DNA from: an uncultured bacterium | GTDB lineage: Bacteria > Verrucomicrobiota > Kiritimatiellia > CAIKKV01 > CAITUY01 | Direction of reading: 5' to 3' | NCBI GenBank assembly: GCA_903934155.1 | Contig: CAIZMS010000128.1 | Coordinates: 1 to 6,444, forward strand | Length of the DNA stretch: 6,444 bases | Shown: in pieces, positions 1 to 5,911 of the stretch | How the letters are laid out: every line of letters starts with the position of its first letter | How positions within the stretch are numbered: position 1 is the first letter of the stretch | Position numbers and translations under genes: made by a program | Notes under the pieces: generated by a model | What the model was told of the DNA's origin: nothing | The model's database searches: none | Seen by the model: only the letters and a program-made list of their open reading frames with translations

Positions 1-147
1 ATTCGCGACGCCGTGCGGTCTGCCGCGCGTAAAGCAGGCGGCGACGCACTGATCGAAGTGACCGTGGAGGCCTATGACCAATACTGGATCCTCTTCAGCC
101 GCCATATCACCCGCGTGGATGGCATTGCCATCCGATTCACGAAGTAA
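1..147 (+). CDS. C-terminal end of a small hypothetical protein (5' truncated by window edge)
   Basis: Frame 1 is open from the first base to a TAA at 145-147 and encodes 48 residues; the start lies outside the window. The visible part contains AARKAGGDALIEV followed by an aromatic strand (YDQYWILFSRH) and ends in VDGIAIRFTK. An Ala-Gly-x-Asp-Ala-hydrophobic turn followed by strands and a closing G-x-A strand is a pattern seen in small bacterial envelope lipoproteins and YbjQ-like proteins, in which 'lgADAvi' precedes the last hairpin. That similarity is only suggestive and no function is assigned. The gene converges on nadB, with a single base between the two stop codons, so there is no room for a terminator between them. 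The frame is probably real because it reads cleanly to a stop exactly where the opposing gene ends. Confidence 0.6.
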   Translation: MRDAVRSAARKAGGDALIEVTVEAYDQYWILFSRHITRVDGIAIRFTK

Positions 148-148
148 C

Positions 149-1789
149 TTACCCCATCCTGCCCCCGGGAAAGTCGCGGATCACGGTATCGCGAATCCCG
201 GTCTCGGAGGAAAGACCGGGGTAATCGAGCGTGTAATGCAGACCCCGGCTTTCCTGGCGCAGTTGGGCTGACCGGATAATCAGTTCGCCTACATCGGCGA
301 TATTGCGCAGCTCCAGGATGTCGGGCGTGACCAGATAGTCGAGATAGTACTGCCGGATCTCCTGGCGCAGATTACGAATGCGGCGGGCGGCGCGTTCCAA
401 GCGTTTGTCGGATCGCACAATCCCGACATAATCCCACATGCAGGTGCGAACCTCGTTCCAGTTGTGCTCGAGGACGATGCTTTCGTCACTGGGCACGGCG
501 GCCCCGTACTCCCACTCCGGGATCGGAACCGAATGCACCTCCCGAAGGGGCGTCTCACCCAAGTGGTCAGCCATCTGGGCCGAGCACACCAGCGCCTCCA
601 GCAGGGAGTTGCTTGCCAGACGGTTCGCGCCGTGCAACCCCGTACAGGCGACTTCCCCACAGGCATACAACCCCGGCATCGCGGTGCGGCCATCCACTGT
701 GGCCTCCACGCCGCCACAAAAGTAATGGGCCGCCGGAACGACCGGAATGAGATCCTTGGCCATATCAATTCCAAGCGACAAGCAGCGGGCATAGATGTTG
801 GGAAACCGGTTGATAAGAAATTCAACGGAATGGTGCCTGATGTCCAGAAAAACGCAGGGTGCACCGCTCAGTTTCATTTCGCGATCAATAGCGCGAGCTA
901 CAATATCGCGGGGAGCCAGCGAATGACGCGGATCATACTGATCCATGAACGGTTGTCCCTCGCCGTTCACCAGTATGGCGCCCTCGCCGCGAACGGCCTC
1001 GCTGATAAGAAAAGACTTCGCCTTGGGATGGAACAGAATGGTGGGATGAAACTGGATGAATTCCATGTTCATGATAGGCAGACCGGCCCGCCACGCCATG
1101 GCCACGCCGTCGCCCGTGGCGATATCAGGATTGCTGGTGTAGAGATAGACCTTGCCGCCGCCGCCGGTCGCCAGGATGGTCGCCGGGGCGCGGATGGCAA
1201 AAATTTCAGAGGTGTTCTCGTCCAAGGCATACACCCCCACGCAACGGTTGTCACCCGGAAGAAGCGCTGAATCTCCCGGCCTGGCTGCAAGCCAGCCGGT
1301 GGTGATCAGGTCAATAACCATGCAATGATCCAAAATGGAGATATTGGGATTCGTCTGCGCCTGCCCGAGAAGGGTTTTCTCAACCGCCTGCCCGGTAATG
1401 TCCCCGGCATGCAGCACCCGGCGCTGGGAATGGCCGCCTTCCCGTCCAAGATCGTAAGCCCGTCCGGCCGCGCCCTCCAACTCGGCAAACTTCAGCCCGA
1501 ACCGCTCCAGTTCGGCAATACGGGCGGGTCCATTGCTGACAATCGCCCGAACCACATCCTCATGACAGAGCCCGGCACCTGCGTCCAGGGTGTCGGCAAC
1601 ATGCTGGGCAAAGCTGTCGTCAGAATCCATCACACACGCGATGCCGCCCTGGGCATAGTTGGTATTGCTTTCCGCGCGCCCCTTCTTCGTCACCACCAGA
1701 ACACGCCCATGCCGGGACAGGTGCAGGGCCGACATCAGCCCCGCAATCCCGCTCCCCAGCACCAGATAGTCGCAGTCAATGATTTTCAT
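149..1789 (-). CDS. nadB: L-aspartate oxidase (NadB)
   Basis: The 546-residue product matches the usual length of NadB (about 540). It is a cytoplasmic FAD enzyme that oxidises L-aspartate to iminoaspartate, which quinolinate synthase (NadA) condenses with dihydroxyacetone phosphate in NAD biosynthesis. Visible marks are the N-terminal dinucleotide-binding motif G12-S-G-I-A-G17; the SNTNYAQGGIA segment (41-51); REGGHS (116-121); H127-A-G-D-I-T-G; MEFIQFHPT with H248; SLAPRDIVARAI with R294; AAHYFCGGVE with H355; and LHGANRLASNSLLEAL with R390. These match the catalytic positions known in E. coli NadB (E121, H244, R290, H351, R386). The C-terminal helical domain (about 430-515) separates it from a fumarate reductase subunit, as does the absence of a covalent-flavin histidine. 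The ATG at 1787-1789 has only a weak Shine-Dalgarno. It lies 41 bp downstream of the YbjN-like gene on the same strand, so co-transcription is likely. nadA is not in the window. Confidence 0.97.
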   Translation of the reverse strand: MKIIDCDYLVLGSGIAGLMSALHLSRHGRVLVVTKKGRAESNTNYAQGGIACVMDSDDSFAQHVADTLDAGAGLCHEDVVRAIVSNGPARIAELERFGLKFAELEGAAGRAYDLGREGGHSQRRVLHAGDITGQAVEKTLLGQAQTNPNISILDHCMVIDLITTGWLAARPGDSALLPGDNRCVGVYALDENTSEIFAIRAPATILATGGGGKVYLYTSNPDIATGDGVAMAWRAGLPIMNMEFIQFHPTILFHPKAKSFLISEAVRGEGAILVNGEGQPFMDQYDPRHSLAPRDIVARAIDREMKLSGAPCVFLDIRHHSVEFLINRFPNIYARCLSLGIDMAKDLIPVVPAAHYFCGGVEATVDGRTAMPGLYACGEVACTGLHGANRLASNSLLEALVCSAQMADHLGETPLREVHSVPIPEWEYGAAVPSDESIVLEHNWNEVRTCMWDYVGIVRSDKRLERAARRIRNLRQEIRQYYLDYLVTPDILELRNIADVGELIIRSAQLRQESRGLHYTLDYPGLSSETGIRDTVIRDFPGGRMG

Positions 1790-1830
1790 GGGGCGAAAAG
1801 TCGGCTCATTCCAGGAAGGCGCCGTATTGC

Positions 1831-2349
1831 CTAAAACTCGTCGGCATTGGTAAGTTCCTTTTCCTTACCATCGGCCGTGATCATGACAATCCTGACAGCA
1901 TCCATGAGCGCGGCAGGAGTACAGCTGGCATCCACACGGGCGGAAAACTGTATCTTATAGCCACCTTCATCAACCCGCGTCAGCTCATACGCTCCGAGCT
2001 TCATGGGGATGTTGTCCATCAGGAGCTTGTTCGCCAAATCCTGAGAAAGCGGCTCCTTGGACTTCATCACCGTCGCCCAGATTTTTCGGGTTTCAAGCGA
2101 GCCGAATTTCTCCGTCGAGGACGAAATGAAAACCAGATGCCCCCGCCCATCATCCAGCCTGAAGGAAAGCCTGAAATTCCCAAGTGGAGTGATTGCGTAC
2201 TTGCACTCCACCTTTTTCAAGGCGTTTTCTACCCTGGAATCCGCCTTGGTCGCAGCCTCCGCACTGGTCGGCAGCACCAGGAAAAACACGCCAACAACAG
2301 CAAGAGCTAACATCATCCGGACGAAGTACTTCAGGGTGGTATTTTTCAT
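1831..2349 (-). CDS. Exported hypothetical protein, possibly YbjN-like fold
   Basis: The product is 172 residues from the ATG at 2347-2349. An AAGGAG at 2360-2366 sits 10 bases before it, and translation from there starts with a clean signal peptide. This consists of a basic n-region (K2, K7, R11), a hydrophobic core (about 12-27) and an AEA cleavage site at 30-32. A longer reading from 2442 is open but would bury the signal, so it is not preferred. The mature part has a strand-rich section (NFRLSFRLDDGRGHLVFISS, 58-77), then an Ile-Trp helix, LLMDNIPMKLGAYEL (109-123), YKIQFSARVDA (131-141) and a closing helix with AD-x-x-E near the end. This order resembles YbjN/type III secretion chaperone-like proteins, which is tentative. 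Two cysteines (C49, C143) could form a disulfide outside the cytoplasm. It precedes nadB by 41 bp; no functional link to NAD synthesis is evident. Confidence 0.82.
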   Translation of the reverse strand: MKNTTLKYFVRMMLALAVVGVFFLVLPTSAEAATKADSRVENALKKVECKYAITPLGNFRLSFRLDDGRGHLVFISSSTEKFGSLETRKIWATVMKSKEPLSQDLANKLLMDNIPMKLGAYELTRVDEGGYKIQFSARVDASCTPAALMDAVRIVMITADGKEKELTNADEF

Positions 2350-2359
2350 CTCAAGCGAA

Positions 2360-2366
2360 CTCCTTC
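2360..2366 (-). promoter_or_regulatory. Ribosome binding site fixing the start of the exported protein
   Basis: On the minus strand the sequence reads GAAGGAG, ten bases before the ATG at 2347-2349. It supports the shorter start, the one that places a signal peptide at the N-terminus, over the upstream in-frame ATG at 2440-2442. Confidence 0.7.
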
Positions 2367-2401
2367 TATTTGCTTTACGACCCAAAACGAATGCTCCACG
2401 C

Positions 2402-2429
2402 AATCTATCAGGATGCCCCGCAAGGTCAA
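2402..2429 (-). promoter_or_regulatory. Candidate sigma70-type promoter for the YbjN-like gene and nadB
   Basis: On the minus strand TTGACC (2429-2424, five of six matches to TTGACA) is followed after 16 bases by TAGATT (2407-2402, four of six matches to TATAAT). Transcription would begin near 2395, leaving about 45 bases of leader before the ATG at 2349. Position and spacing are right for a promoter serving the two-gene minus-strand unit. The assignment rests on matches to the consensus only. Confidence 0.5.
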
Positions 2430-2458
2430 ACATTTCCCCCAACGTCCGAAATACGCGA

Positions 2459-2486
2459 TTGCTTCAGGACCGGCATGCCTTATAGT
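2459..2486 (+). promoter_or_regulatory. Candidate sigma70-type promoter for the lysine-rich peptide gene
   Basis: TTGCTT at 2459-2464 is followed after 16 bases by TATAGT at 2481-2486, giving a predicted start near 2493 and a leader of about 49 bases. Within that leader CCGGC (2499-2503) and GCCGG (2509-2513) form a small stem with a 5-base loop upstream of the ribosome binding site. The promoter is divergent from the one at 2402-2429, and the two -35 boxes are about 30 bp apart, so one regulator could act on both. Confidence 0.5.
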
Positions 2487-2541
2487 AAACGCCATAACCC
2501 GGCGCGTTGCCGGCAGCATCAACCCAACAGGAGATCCGACC

Positions 2542-2646
2542 ATGTCAAAGGCAAAAGACACCAAACGGGAAACGAAAAAAGCGCCGCTGAAAACTCCCGC
2601 CGAAAAAAAGCAGGCTAAACGAGACAAGAAAAACAAGGCATCCTAA
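2542..2646 (+). CDS. 34-residue lysine-rich basic peptide
   Basis: The ATG at 2542 is preceded by AGGAGA (2529-2534) at a spacing of 7, and a plausible promoter lies upstream at 2459-2486, so this looks like a genuine short gene rather than the tail of the longer open frame beginning at 2413. The peptide opens MSKAKDTKRE, has a central PLKTPAEKK and ends DKKNKAS. Almost half of it is Lys or Arg and it has no aromatic or cysteine residues, so it is probably disordered or helical and able to bind nucleic acid. Short Lys-rich peptides with a 'K-T/S-x-x-EK-(K/R)' centre occur as unnamed hypothetical proteins in many bacteria; their role is unknown. A strong stem-loop (2663-2696) follows the stop, and the kinase gene starts 127 bp downstream on the same strand. 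Confidence 0.72.
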   Translation: MSKAKDTKRETKKAPLKTPAEKKQAKRDKKNKAS

Positions 2647-2662
2647 ACAGAATGTTGGCCGT

Positions 2663-2696
2663 TTCCACCATCTGCAGGACGTTGCAGATGGTGGAA
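2663..2696 (+). terminator. Perfect 14-bp stem-loop after the lysine-rich peptide gene
   Basis: TTCCACCATCTGCA (2663-2676) and its exact reverse complement (2683-2696) enclose the six-base loop GGACGT. The hairpin starts 16 bases after the stop codon, where an intrinsic terminator is expected, but no U-tract follows on either strand. It could instead be an mRNA-stabilising 3' structure, a partial terminator that lets some transcripts run into the kinase, or a protein-binding palindrome. Confidence 0.6.
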
Positions 2697-2699
2697 GAT

Positions 2700-2733
2700 A
2701 TCTGAATGCAGACTGGCTCATTCCAATTCAGAT
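2700..2733 (+). repeat. 8-bp inverted repeat in the kinase leader
   Basis: ATCTGAAT (2700-2707) and ATTCAGAT (2726-2733) are exact reverse complements separated by 18 bases. The repeat lies between the large stem-loop and the kinase ribosome binding site. It could be an operator-like element or an mRNA stem, but an 8-bp repeat with this spacing can arise by chance. Confidence 0.3.
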
Positions 2734-2739
2734 TTTCAT

Positions 2740-2767
2740 CGCAAACGATTCTTCTTGCGGGGGAAGG
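2740..2767 (+). promoter_or_regulatory. Ribosome binding site of the kinase with an adjoining small stem
   Basis: A purine-rich GGAAGG at 2762-2767 lies 6 bases before the ATG at 2774. Just upstream, CGCAA (2740-2744) can pair with TTGCG (2755-2759) around a ten-base loop. The stem abuts the ribosome binding site but does not cover it, so any effect on translation is speculative. Confidence 0.45.
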
Positions 2768-2773
2768 CACGCC

Positions 2774-4309
2774 ATGACCACAGCGATGAACCTTTCTCCC
2801 ACGGATCGCAAGAGAAGTACCTTTATGCCCCGATCCGACTTTCAGGAATCAAGAAAAGTCGCTCAACACCTCAGAGGAGAACACCTTTGGAGCGATAACA
2901 TTCCTATCGGCATGGCCGTTTTAACAGAAAAGAATGAGATATTACGGGTCAACCGGGCTCTTTGTCGATTCCTGGGATATTCAAAACGGGAATTGCTTGG
3001 CAAAACGGCCCGAGACATTACCCATCCTGATGAATGGAAAAATTCGGCGACAATGGTTCGCAAGTTATATGCCAGCGGTCAGCCCTATAGCCGCTTCGAG
3101 AAACGTTTCCTTCACAAAAGCGGAAAAACATTGTGGGGCGAGGTGAATTCGTCGCTCATTGATGACAAAAGTCGCAAACCCAACTACAGAATCACCCAGA
3201 TTGTTGACATTACCGAGCGCAAGGAAGCGGAAGCCGCCCTGCGGCTGAGCCATGACCGTTTCCGCGTTGCGCTGTCAGGATCCCCCACAGTGGTGTTCAG
3301 CCAGGACCGAAGACTGCGTTACACGTGGGCCTACAACCCATCCCCCTGTTTCAAGATCGGAGACATTATTGGCAAGCGGGATATCGACCTCTACGAGTCT
3401 CGTGATGCCAAACAGTTTATGCGGATCAAAAAAGAGGTCATGAGAACGGGAGCCAGTCGTCGTGACGAGGTCGTTACCCATTTTCCCAACGGCGAAATGA
3501 CCCACGACATGATCAGCGAACCGCTTCGGGATGAACAGGGGAAGATCGTCGGGGTAATCTGCGCCGCGATCGACATCACCCAGCGAAAGCGTTTGGAATC
3601 AGCACTTCAAAAGGCAAACGAAGAGCTTGAAAAAAAGGTTAAAGACCGCACGCATCAACTCAAAAAGCTGACCGAGGAGTTGATCAGAGCGGAACATATG
3701 GAACGCCGCCGGATCGCCGACATCCTTCATGAGCAGCTTCAGCAACACCTCTGCGGGATGAAATTCCGGGCTCATCACCTGAAGGAAGGAAGCGCAGTGT
3801 CCGCCACAATATGTCTGGCAGATAAATTGATAAACGAGCTGGATCAAGCCATCCATTTGACCCGGACATTATCGTCCAACCTCTATCCGCAGGTCTTATC
3901 GTGTTTGGATATCAAAGGATGCATCGAATGGCTTGCCGTGGATGCGATGAATCGTCTTGGCTTGGATGTCAAAACCAGGATCGATGTACGATTCAGCCTG
4001 GCTTCTCATGAGTTGCAGATGTTTGTTTTCGATGCAATTCGGGAGCTACTGCTGAACGTAACTAAACATTCCAAGGTGAATACGGCAAACATGCGAGTCA
4101 GCTTAATGGCAAAAAGGTTGATGAGAATCCAGATCCAGGATACAGGCATCGGCTTCGACCCGAAACAGAACCTTAAGGAAAACCATATCGGTCTCTTCAG
4201 GATTCAAGAGCGAGCCGAATCGCTTGGCGGACGCCTTGAAGTAATCAGCCACCCCGGAAAGGGCACTTGCGCCACGCTGATCTTACCTCATCGCAAGCAT
4301 CACCCGTGA
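2774..4309 (+). CDS. Soluble two-PAS sensor histidine kinase, NarX/HisKA_3 type
   Basis: The 511-residue protein senses a signal through two PAS domains and autophosphorylates a histidine for transfer to a response regulator. PAS1 spans about 41-150 (NIPIGMAVLTEKNEILRVN, RFLGYSKRELLGK, closing IVDITERK). PAS2 spans about 157-272 (PTVVFSQDRRLRYTWAYNP, IIGKRDIDLY, closing AAIDITQRKR). A short coiled coil (about 273-310) leads to the HisKA_3 dimerisation helix ERRRIADILHEQLQQ with phospho-acceptor H319. The ATPase domain shows the N box (E424, N428, H432), the G1 box D456-T-G-I-G460, a G2 region at G473-L-F and G495-K-G-T. Such kinases normally partner LuxR/NarL-type regulators, but none is encoded in the window. 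No transmembrane segment is visible, so it should be cytoplasmic, perhaps sensing redox, a gas or a small ligand. PAS2 resembles domains common in alphaproteobacterial kinases. An ATG four codons downstream is an alternative start. Confidence 0.93.
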   Translation: MTTAMNLSPTDRKRSTFMPRSDFQESRKVAQHLRGEHLWSDNIPIGMAVLTEKNEILRVNRALCRFLGYSKRELLGKTARDITHPDEWKNSATMVRKLYASGQPYSRFEKRFLHKSGKTLWGEVNSSLIDDKSRKPNYRITQIVDITERKEAEAALRLSHDRFRVALSGSPTVVFSQDRRLRYTWAYNPSPCFKIGDIIGKRDIDLYESRDAKQFMRIKKEVMRTGASRRDEVVTHFPNGEMTHDMISEPLRDEQGKIVGVICAAIDITQRKRLESALQKANEELEKKVKDRTHQLKKLTEELIRAEHMERRRIADILHEQLQQHLCGMKFRAHHLKEGSAVSATICLADKLINELDQAIHLTRTLSSNLYPQVLSCLDIKGCIEWLAVDAMNRLGLDVKTRIDVRFSLASHELQMFVFDAIRELLLNVTKHSKVNTANMRVSLMAKRLMRIQIQDTGIGFDPKQNLKENHIGLFRIQERAESLGGRLEVISHPGKGTCATLILPHRKHHP

Positions 4310-4335
4310 ATGAGAATGGGCAGGACGCTTCTCAT
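4310..4335. terminator. Weak inverted repeat between converging genes
   Basis: ATGAGAA (4310-4316) pairs with TTCTCAT (4329-4335) around a 12-base loop, filling most of the 30-bp gap between the kinase stop and the stop of the opposing 105-residue gene. A bidirectional terminator is expected at such a site. However, the stem is short and AT-rich and has no clear U-tract, so this is a weak candidate. Confidence 0.3.
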
Positions 4336-4339
4336 CCCT

Positions 4340-4657
4340 TCATTCCTTCATCACAATCTTCATATCCTTGCTCCACCCCTTATCCGCCAAAACCATCCGA
4401 TGATCCGCCCGATATTCAAAGGTGAAGATGACCAACCCCTTCTTTTGCCCCTTATCCTGAATGCGGTAATTCAAAATAAGGCCGCCGAAATAGGAAGGCT
4501 CCGCTCGCTTCTTATGAAAAAGGATTGATCCCCCCAGGAGAGATTTCGCTTTGGCTTCAGGGAGCGACCAATCCCCGCTTTCCCAAACCTGATCCGAAAC
4601 CTTTGTGATTTTGTCATTCCGCTCTATCAAATGAATTCGTTTTGTTTTAATCGGCAT
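4340..4657 (-). CDS. 105-residue conserved-looking hypothetical protein
   Basis: The ATG at 4655-4657 is chosen because AGAGG (4665-4669) lies 7 bases upstream; a GTG two codons earlier would sit directly against that site. The protein begins MPIKTKRIHLIERND, has a Trp-rich VWESGDWSL (24-32), then LLGGSILFHKKRAEPSYFGG (40-59), a strand pair (ILNYRI; GLVIFTFEYR, 74-83) and GWSKDMKIV near the end. The strand-rich layout with GG turns, Trp residues and 'FHKKxAEPSyFGG' looks like a compact beta fold. I have an impression of similar unnamed bacterial proteins but know no function. There is no signal peptide or membrane segment. It lies 67 bp downstream of the lysine-tail gene on the same strand and converges on the kinase. 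Confidence 0.78.
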   Translation of the reverse strand: MPIKTKRIHLIERNDKITKVSDQVWESGDWSLPEAKAKSLLGGSILFHKKRAEPSYFGGLILNYRIQDKGQKKGLVIFTFEYRADHRMVLADKGWSKDMKIVMKE

Positions 4658-4664
4658 TGTCACA

Positions 4665-4669
4665 CCTCT
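4665..4669 (-). promoter_or_regulatory. Ribosome binding site fixing the start of the 105-residue gene
   Basis: The minus strand reads AGAGG, ending seven bases before the ATG at 4657. The alternative GTG at 4661-4663 would be too close for normal initiation. Confidence 0.55.
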
Positions 4670-4724
4670 AAATCTGACTTTTTTGATTTATCATCCGCCT
4701 TAAACTTAACCCGTGACTCCGTAT

Positions 4725-5315
4725 TTATTTCTTCCCCATGCTTTTTTTCTTCAGGGCTTGAATCTTCGGAAAGTTCTCATCCCAAAAGGCAAACCACCTT
4801 TTTGCATTCTTCCCTAATCCAACGGCATCCAATTCTTTACACCAAGCATGACCGGGACGCATCACCAGGGACAACTGCTCCAACTTTTCCAACTGCTCTA
4901 AATTGGCGGCTCTGATTTTGGTAAAGATGGCTTCTACTTCCTGGGCATCCATTGTAGCCGTAGGGCAGCTTTTCTGCGCATCCTTCATCGCCTTCAAAGA
5001 TTCACTTAGCACTGTAAAACGGCCACACCCATCATAAAATTCCCCATGCAAAGACAGTGTTCCTGAATTTGTGGTCGCTCTAACATAACTATCCCCCGTG
5101 AAGGCAATCCGGTAATTCATAACCAGTTCCTTGAGATAAATCACAATGACTTGGTCTATCAGGTTGTGGAGCGGGATGTCTTTTTGAACAACTTCTGTCG
5201 TCTTATGCCTGAGCGCTTTGCCTTTTGCTTTGGTCTTGGTTTTGGCTGGCTTGGTTGGCTTCGTTGGCTTGGCGATTTTGGCAGTCTTGGCTTTGGTTTT
5301 TGTAATCTTCTTCAT
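4725..5315 (-). CDS. Hypothetical protein with a histone-H1-like lysine tail
   Basis: The ATG at 5313-5315 lies 5 bases after GGAGG (5321-5325), so this start is preferred over the ATG at 5336; the product is 196 residues. The first 38 residues are low complexity, with 15 lysines mixed with Ala, Thr and Pro (TKPTKPAKTKTKAKGKA), like the tails of bacterial histone-H1-like or KU/HU-tail proteins. A globular part follows (about 39-190): VVQKDIPLHNLIDQVIVIYL, NYRIAFTGDSYVRATTNSGT, a GEFYDGCGRFTVL strand (91-103), an acidic helix MDAQEVEAIFTKI (122-134), a Leu/Glu-rich helix (140-151), RPGHAWCKELD (153-163) and WFAFWDENFPKI (174-185). I do not recognise this domain. The tail suggests nucleic-acid binding, which is an inference. 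The gene is 96 bp downstream of the HTH gene on the same strand. Confidence 0.75.
   Translation of the reverse strand: MKKITKTKAKTAKIAKPTKPTKPAKTKTKAKGKALRHKTTEVVQKDIPLHNLIDQVIVIYLKELVMNYRIAFTGDSYVRATTNSGTLSLHGEFYDGCGRFTVLSESLKAMKDAQKSCPTATMDAQEVEAIFTKIRAANLEQLEKLEQLSLVMRPGHAWCKELDAVGLGKNAKRWFAFWDENFPKIQALKKKSMGKK
5202..5312 (-). repeat. Low-complexity DNA encoding the Lys/Ala/Pro/Thr tail
   Basis: The plus strand here is a run of near-repeats of TTGGCTT and TTTGG, especially 5219-5300. On the minus strand these encode reiterated K-T-K and K-P-T-K units of residues 2-38. Such tracts can change length by slippage, so the tail length may vary between relatives. Confidence 0.6.
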
Positions 5316-5319
5316 GCTT

Positions 5320-5327
5320 ACCTCCCC
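5320..5327 (-). promoter_or_regulatory. Strong ribosome binding site of the lysine-tail gene
   Basis: The minus strand reads GGGGAGGT, with GGAGG ending five bases before the ATG at 5315. It sets the start and excludes the upstream ATG at 5334-5336, which would begin inside this region. Confidence 0.65.
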
Positions 5328-5338
5328 CCATCCCATTT

Positions 5339-5360
5339 TGCCCTGGCTAAGCGCAGGGCA
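5339..5360 (-). repeat. Stem-loop upstream of the lysine-tail gene
   Basis: TGCCCTG (5339-5345) and CAGGGCA (5354-5360) are exact reverse complements around an 8-base loop. The stem lies 12 bases upstream of the ribosome binding site, in the 96-bp gap after the HTH gene. On the minus strand it is followed by AAAA rather than T, so it is not a standard terminator for the HTH gene. It could be an operator or a processing structure. Confidence 0.4.
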
Positions 5361-5411
5361 TCACAACCTGAACAGAATACGTCATCCCCGCCAAGGCTTC
5401 ATCGGCCGGGC

Positions 5412-5894
5412 TTATTTCCGACGCCGTGAAGCCTTCTTCCCCTTGACCGGCACCAGTTCTGCCAACCTTTTCCTCGCCTCAACCTTGCCAACGCCCCTGA
5501 CCGCCATAATGGCTTTCTTGGTGGCGTCCCGCAGTTTCAGCATTCCCGCCTGACTTTCCCAGAGGGTCACGGCACGAGGAGAAACCCCCGCCAACATCCC
5601 GAATTCCTTCTGGGACAGCCCCGTCTTCCTGCGTAGAGCCTTCACGCCCTTGCCAGAAATCCAAGCCCGGCCTTCCTCGGGGGCTTCGGCAGGGGCAGGC
5701 TGGGTAGAGGCGAGATTGACAACCAGGACATTCAGTCGTTTGACTTCCTTTTCCATCAGGGCAAGGCGTGCCTTCAGGTCGGCGACATCAGGCCTGACTT
5801 TGGCGGATGCCTTGCGGATGGGGCTAATCAGGGCTTTGGCTTCCCGCTTGGATATACGACTGATCTCGGCTTTCAGGACTTGGGCGATGTTCAT
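5412..5894 (-). CDS. Coiled-coil plus XRE-type helix-turn-helix protein
   Basis: The 160-residue protein has three parts. A basic and helical N-terminus (1-62) includes a heptad-like coiled coil (about 36-60, DLKARLALMEKEVKRLNVL), and a Pro/Ala/Glu linker follows (about 64-75). Next is an XRE/HTH_3-type domain (about 80-115), in which VKALRRKTGLSQKEFGMLAG supplies helices 1 and 2 and VSPRAVTLWES the recognition helix. A second helical stretch (120-148) ends in a basic tail (KGKKASRRRK). It probably binds DNA as a dimer or oligomer and may be a local regulator or a nucleoid-type protein; its target is unknown. The ATG at 5892-5894 has AGGAG at 5901-5905, spacing 6. It follows the broken HU-like gene directly, and the shifted HU frame ends in the TGA at 5891-5893, inside this start. 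Confidence 0.85.
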   Translation of the reverse strand: MNIAQVLKAEISRISKREAKALISPIRKASAKVRPDVADLKARLALMEKEVKRLNVLVVNLASTQPAPAEAPEEGRAWISGKGVKALRRKTGLSQKEFGMLAGVSPRAVTLWESQAGMLKLRDATKKAIMAVRGVGKVEARKRLAELVPVKGKKASRRRK

Positions 5895-5911
5895 TGATGG
5901 CTCCTATGATG

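Noticed and set aside
464..1270. Long plus-strand open frame (268 residues) opposite nadB
   Set aside because: It lies wholly antisense to a strongly conserved enzyme gene, lacks a ribosome binding site, and its protein shows no recognisable domain. Long antisense frames are common in GC-rich coding DNA.
1325..1834. Plus-strand frame (169 residues) opposite the nadB 5' part
   Set aside because: It is antisense to the FAD-binding part of nadB, has low-complexity Pro/Arg composition, and has no Shine-Dalgarno.
2350..2442. 31-residue N-terminal extension of the exported protein
   Set aside because: It would place a non-hydrophobic segment before the signal peptide and would overlap the candidate promoter; the ribosome binding site favours the ATG at 2347-2349.
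4310..4528. 72-residue plus-strand frame starting directly after the kinase stop
   Set aside because: It is antisense to the 105-residue gene, which has a better ribosome binding site and a protein-like composition; the plus frame shows no domain.
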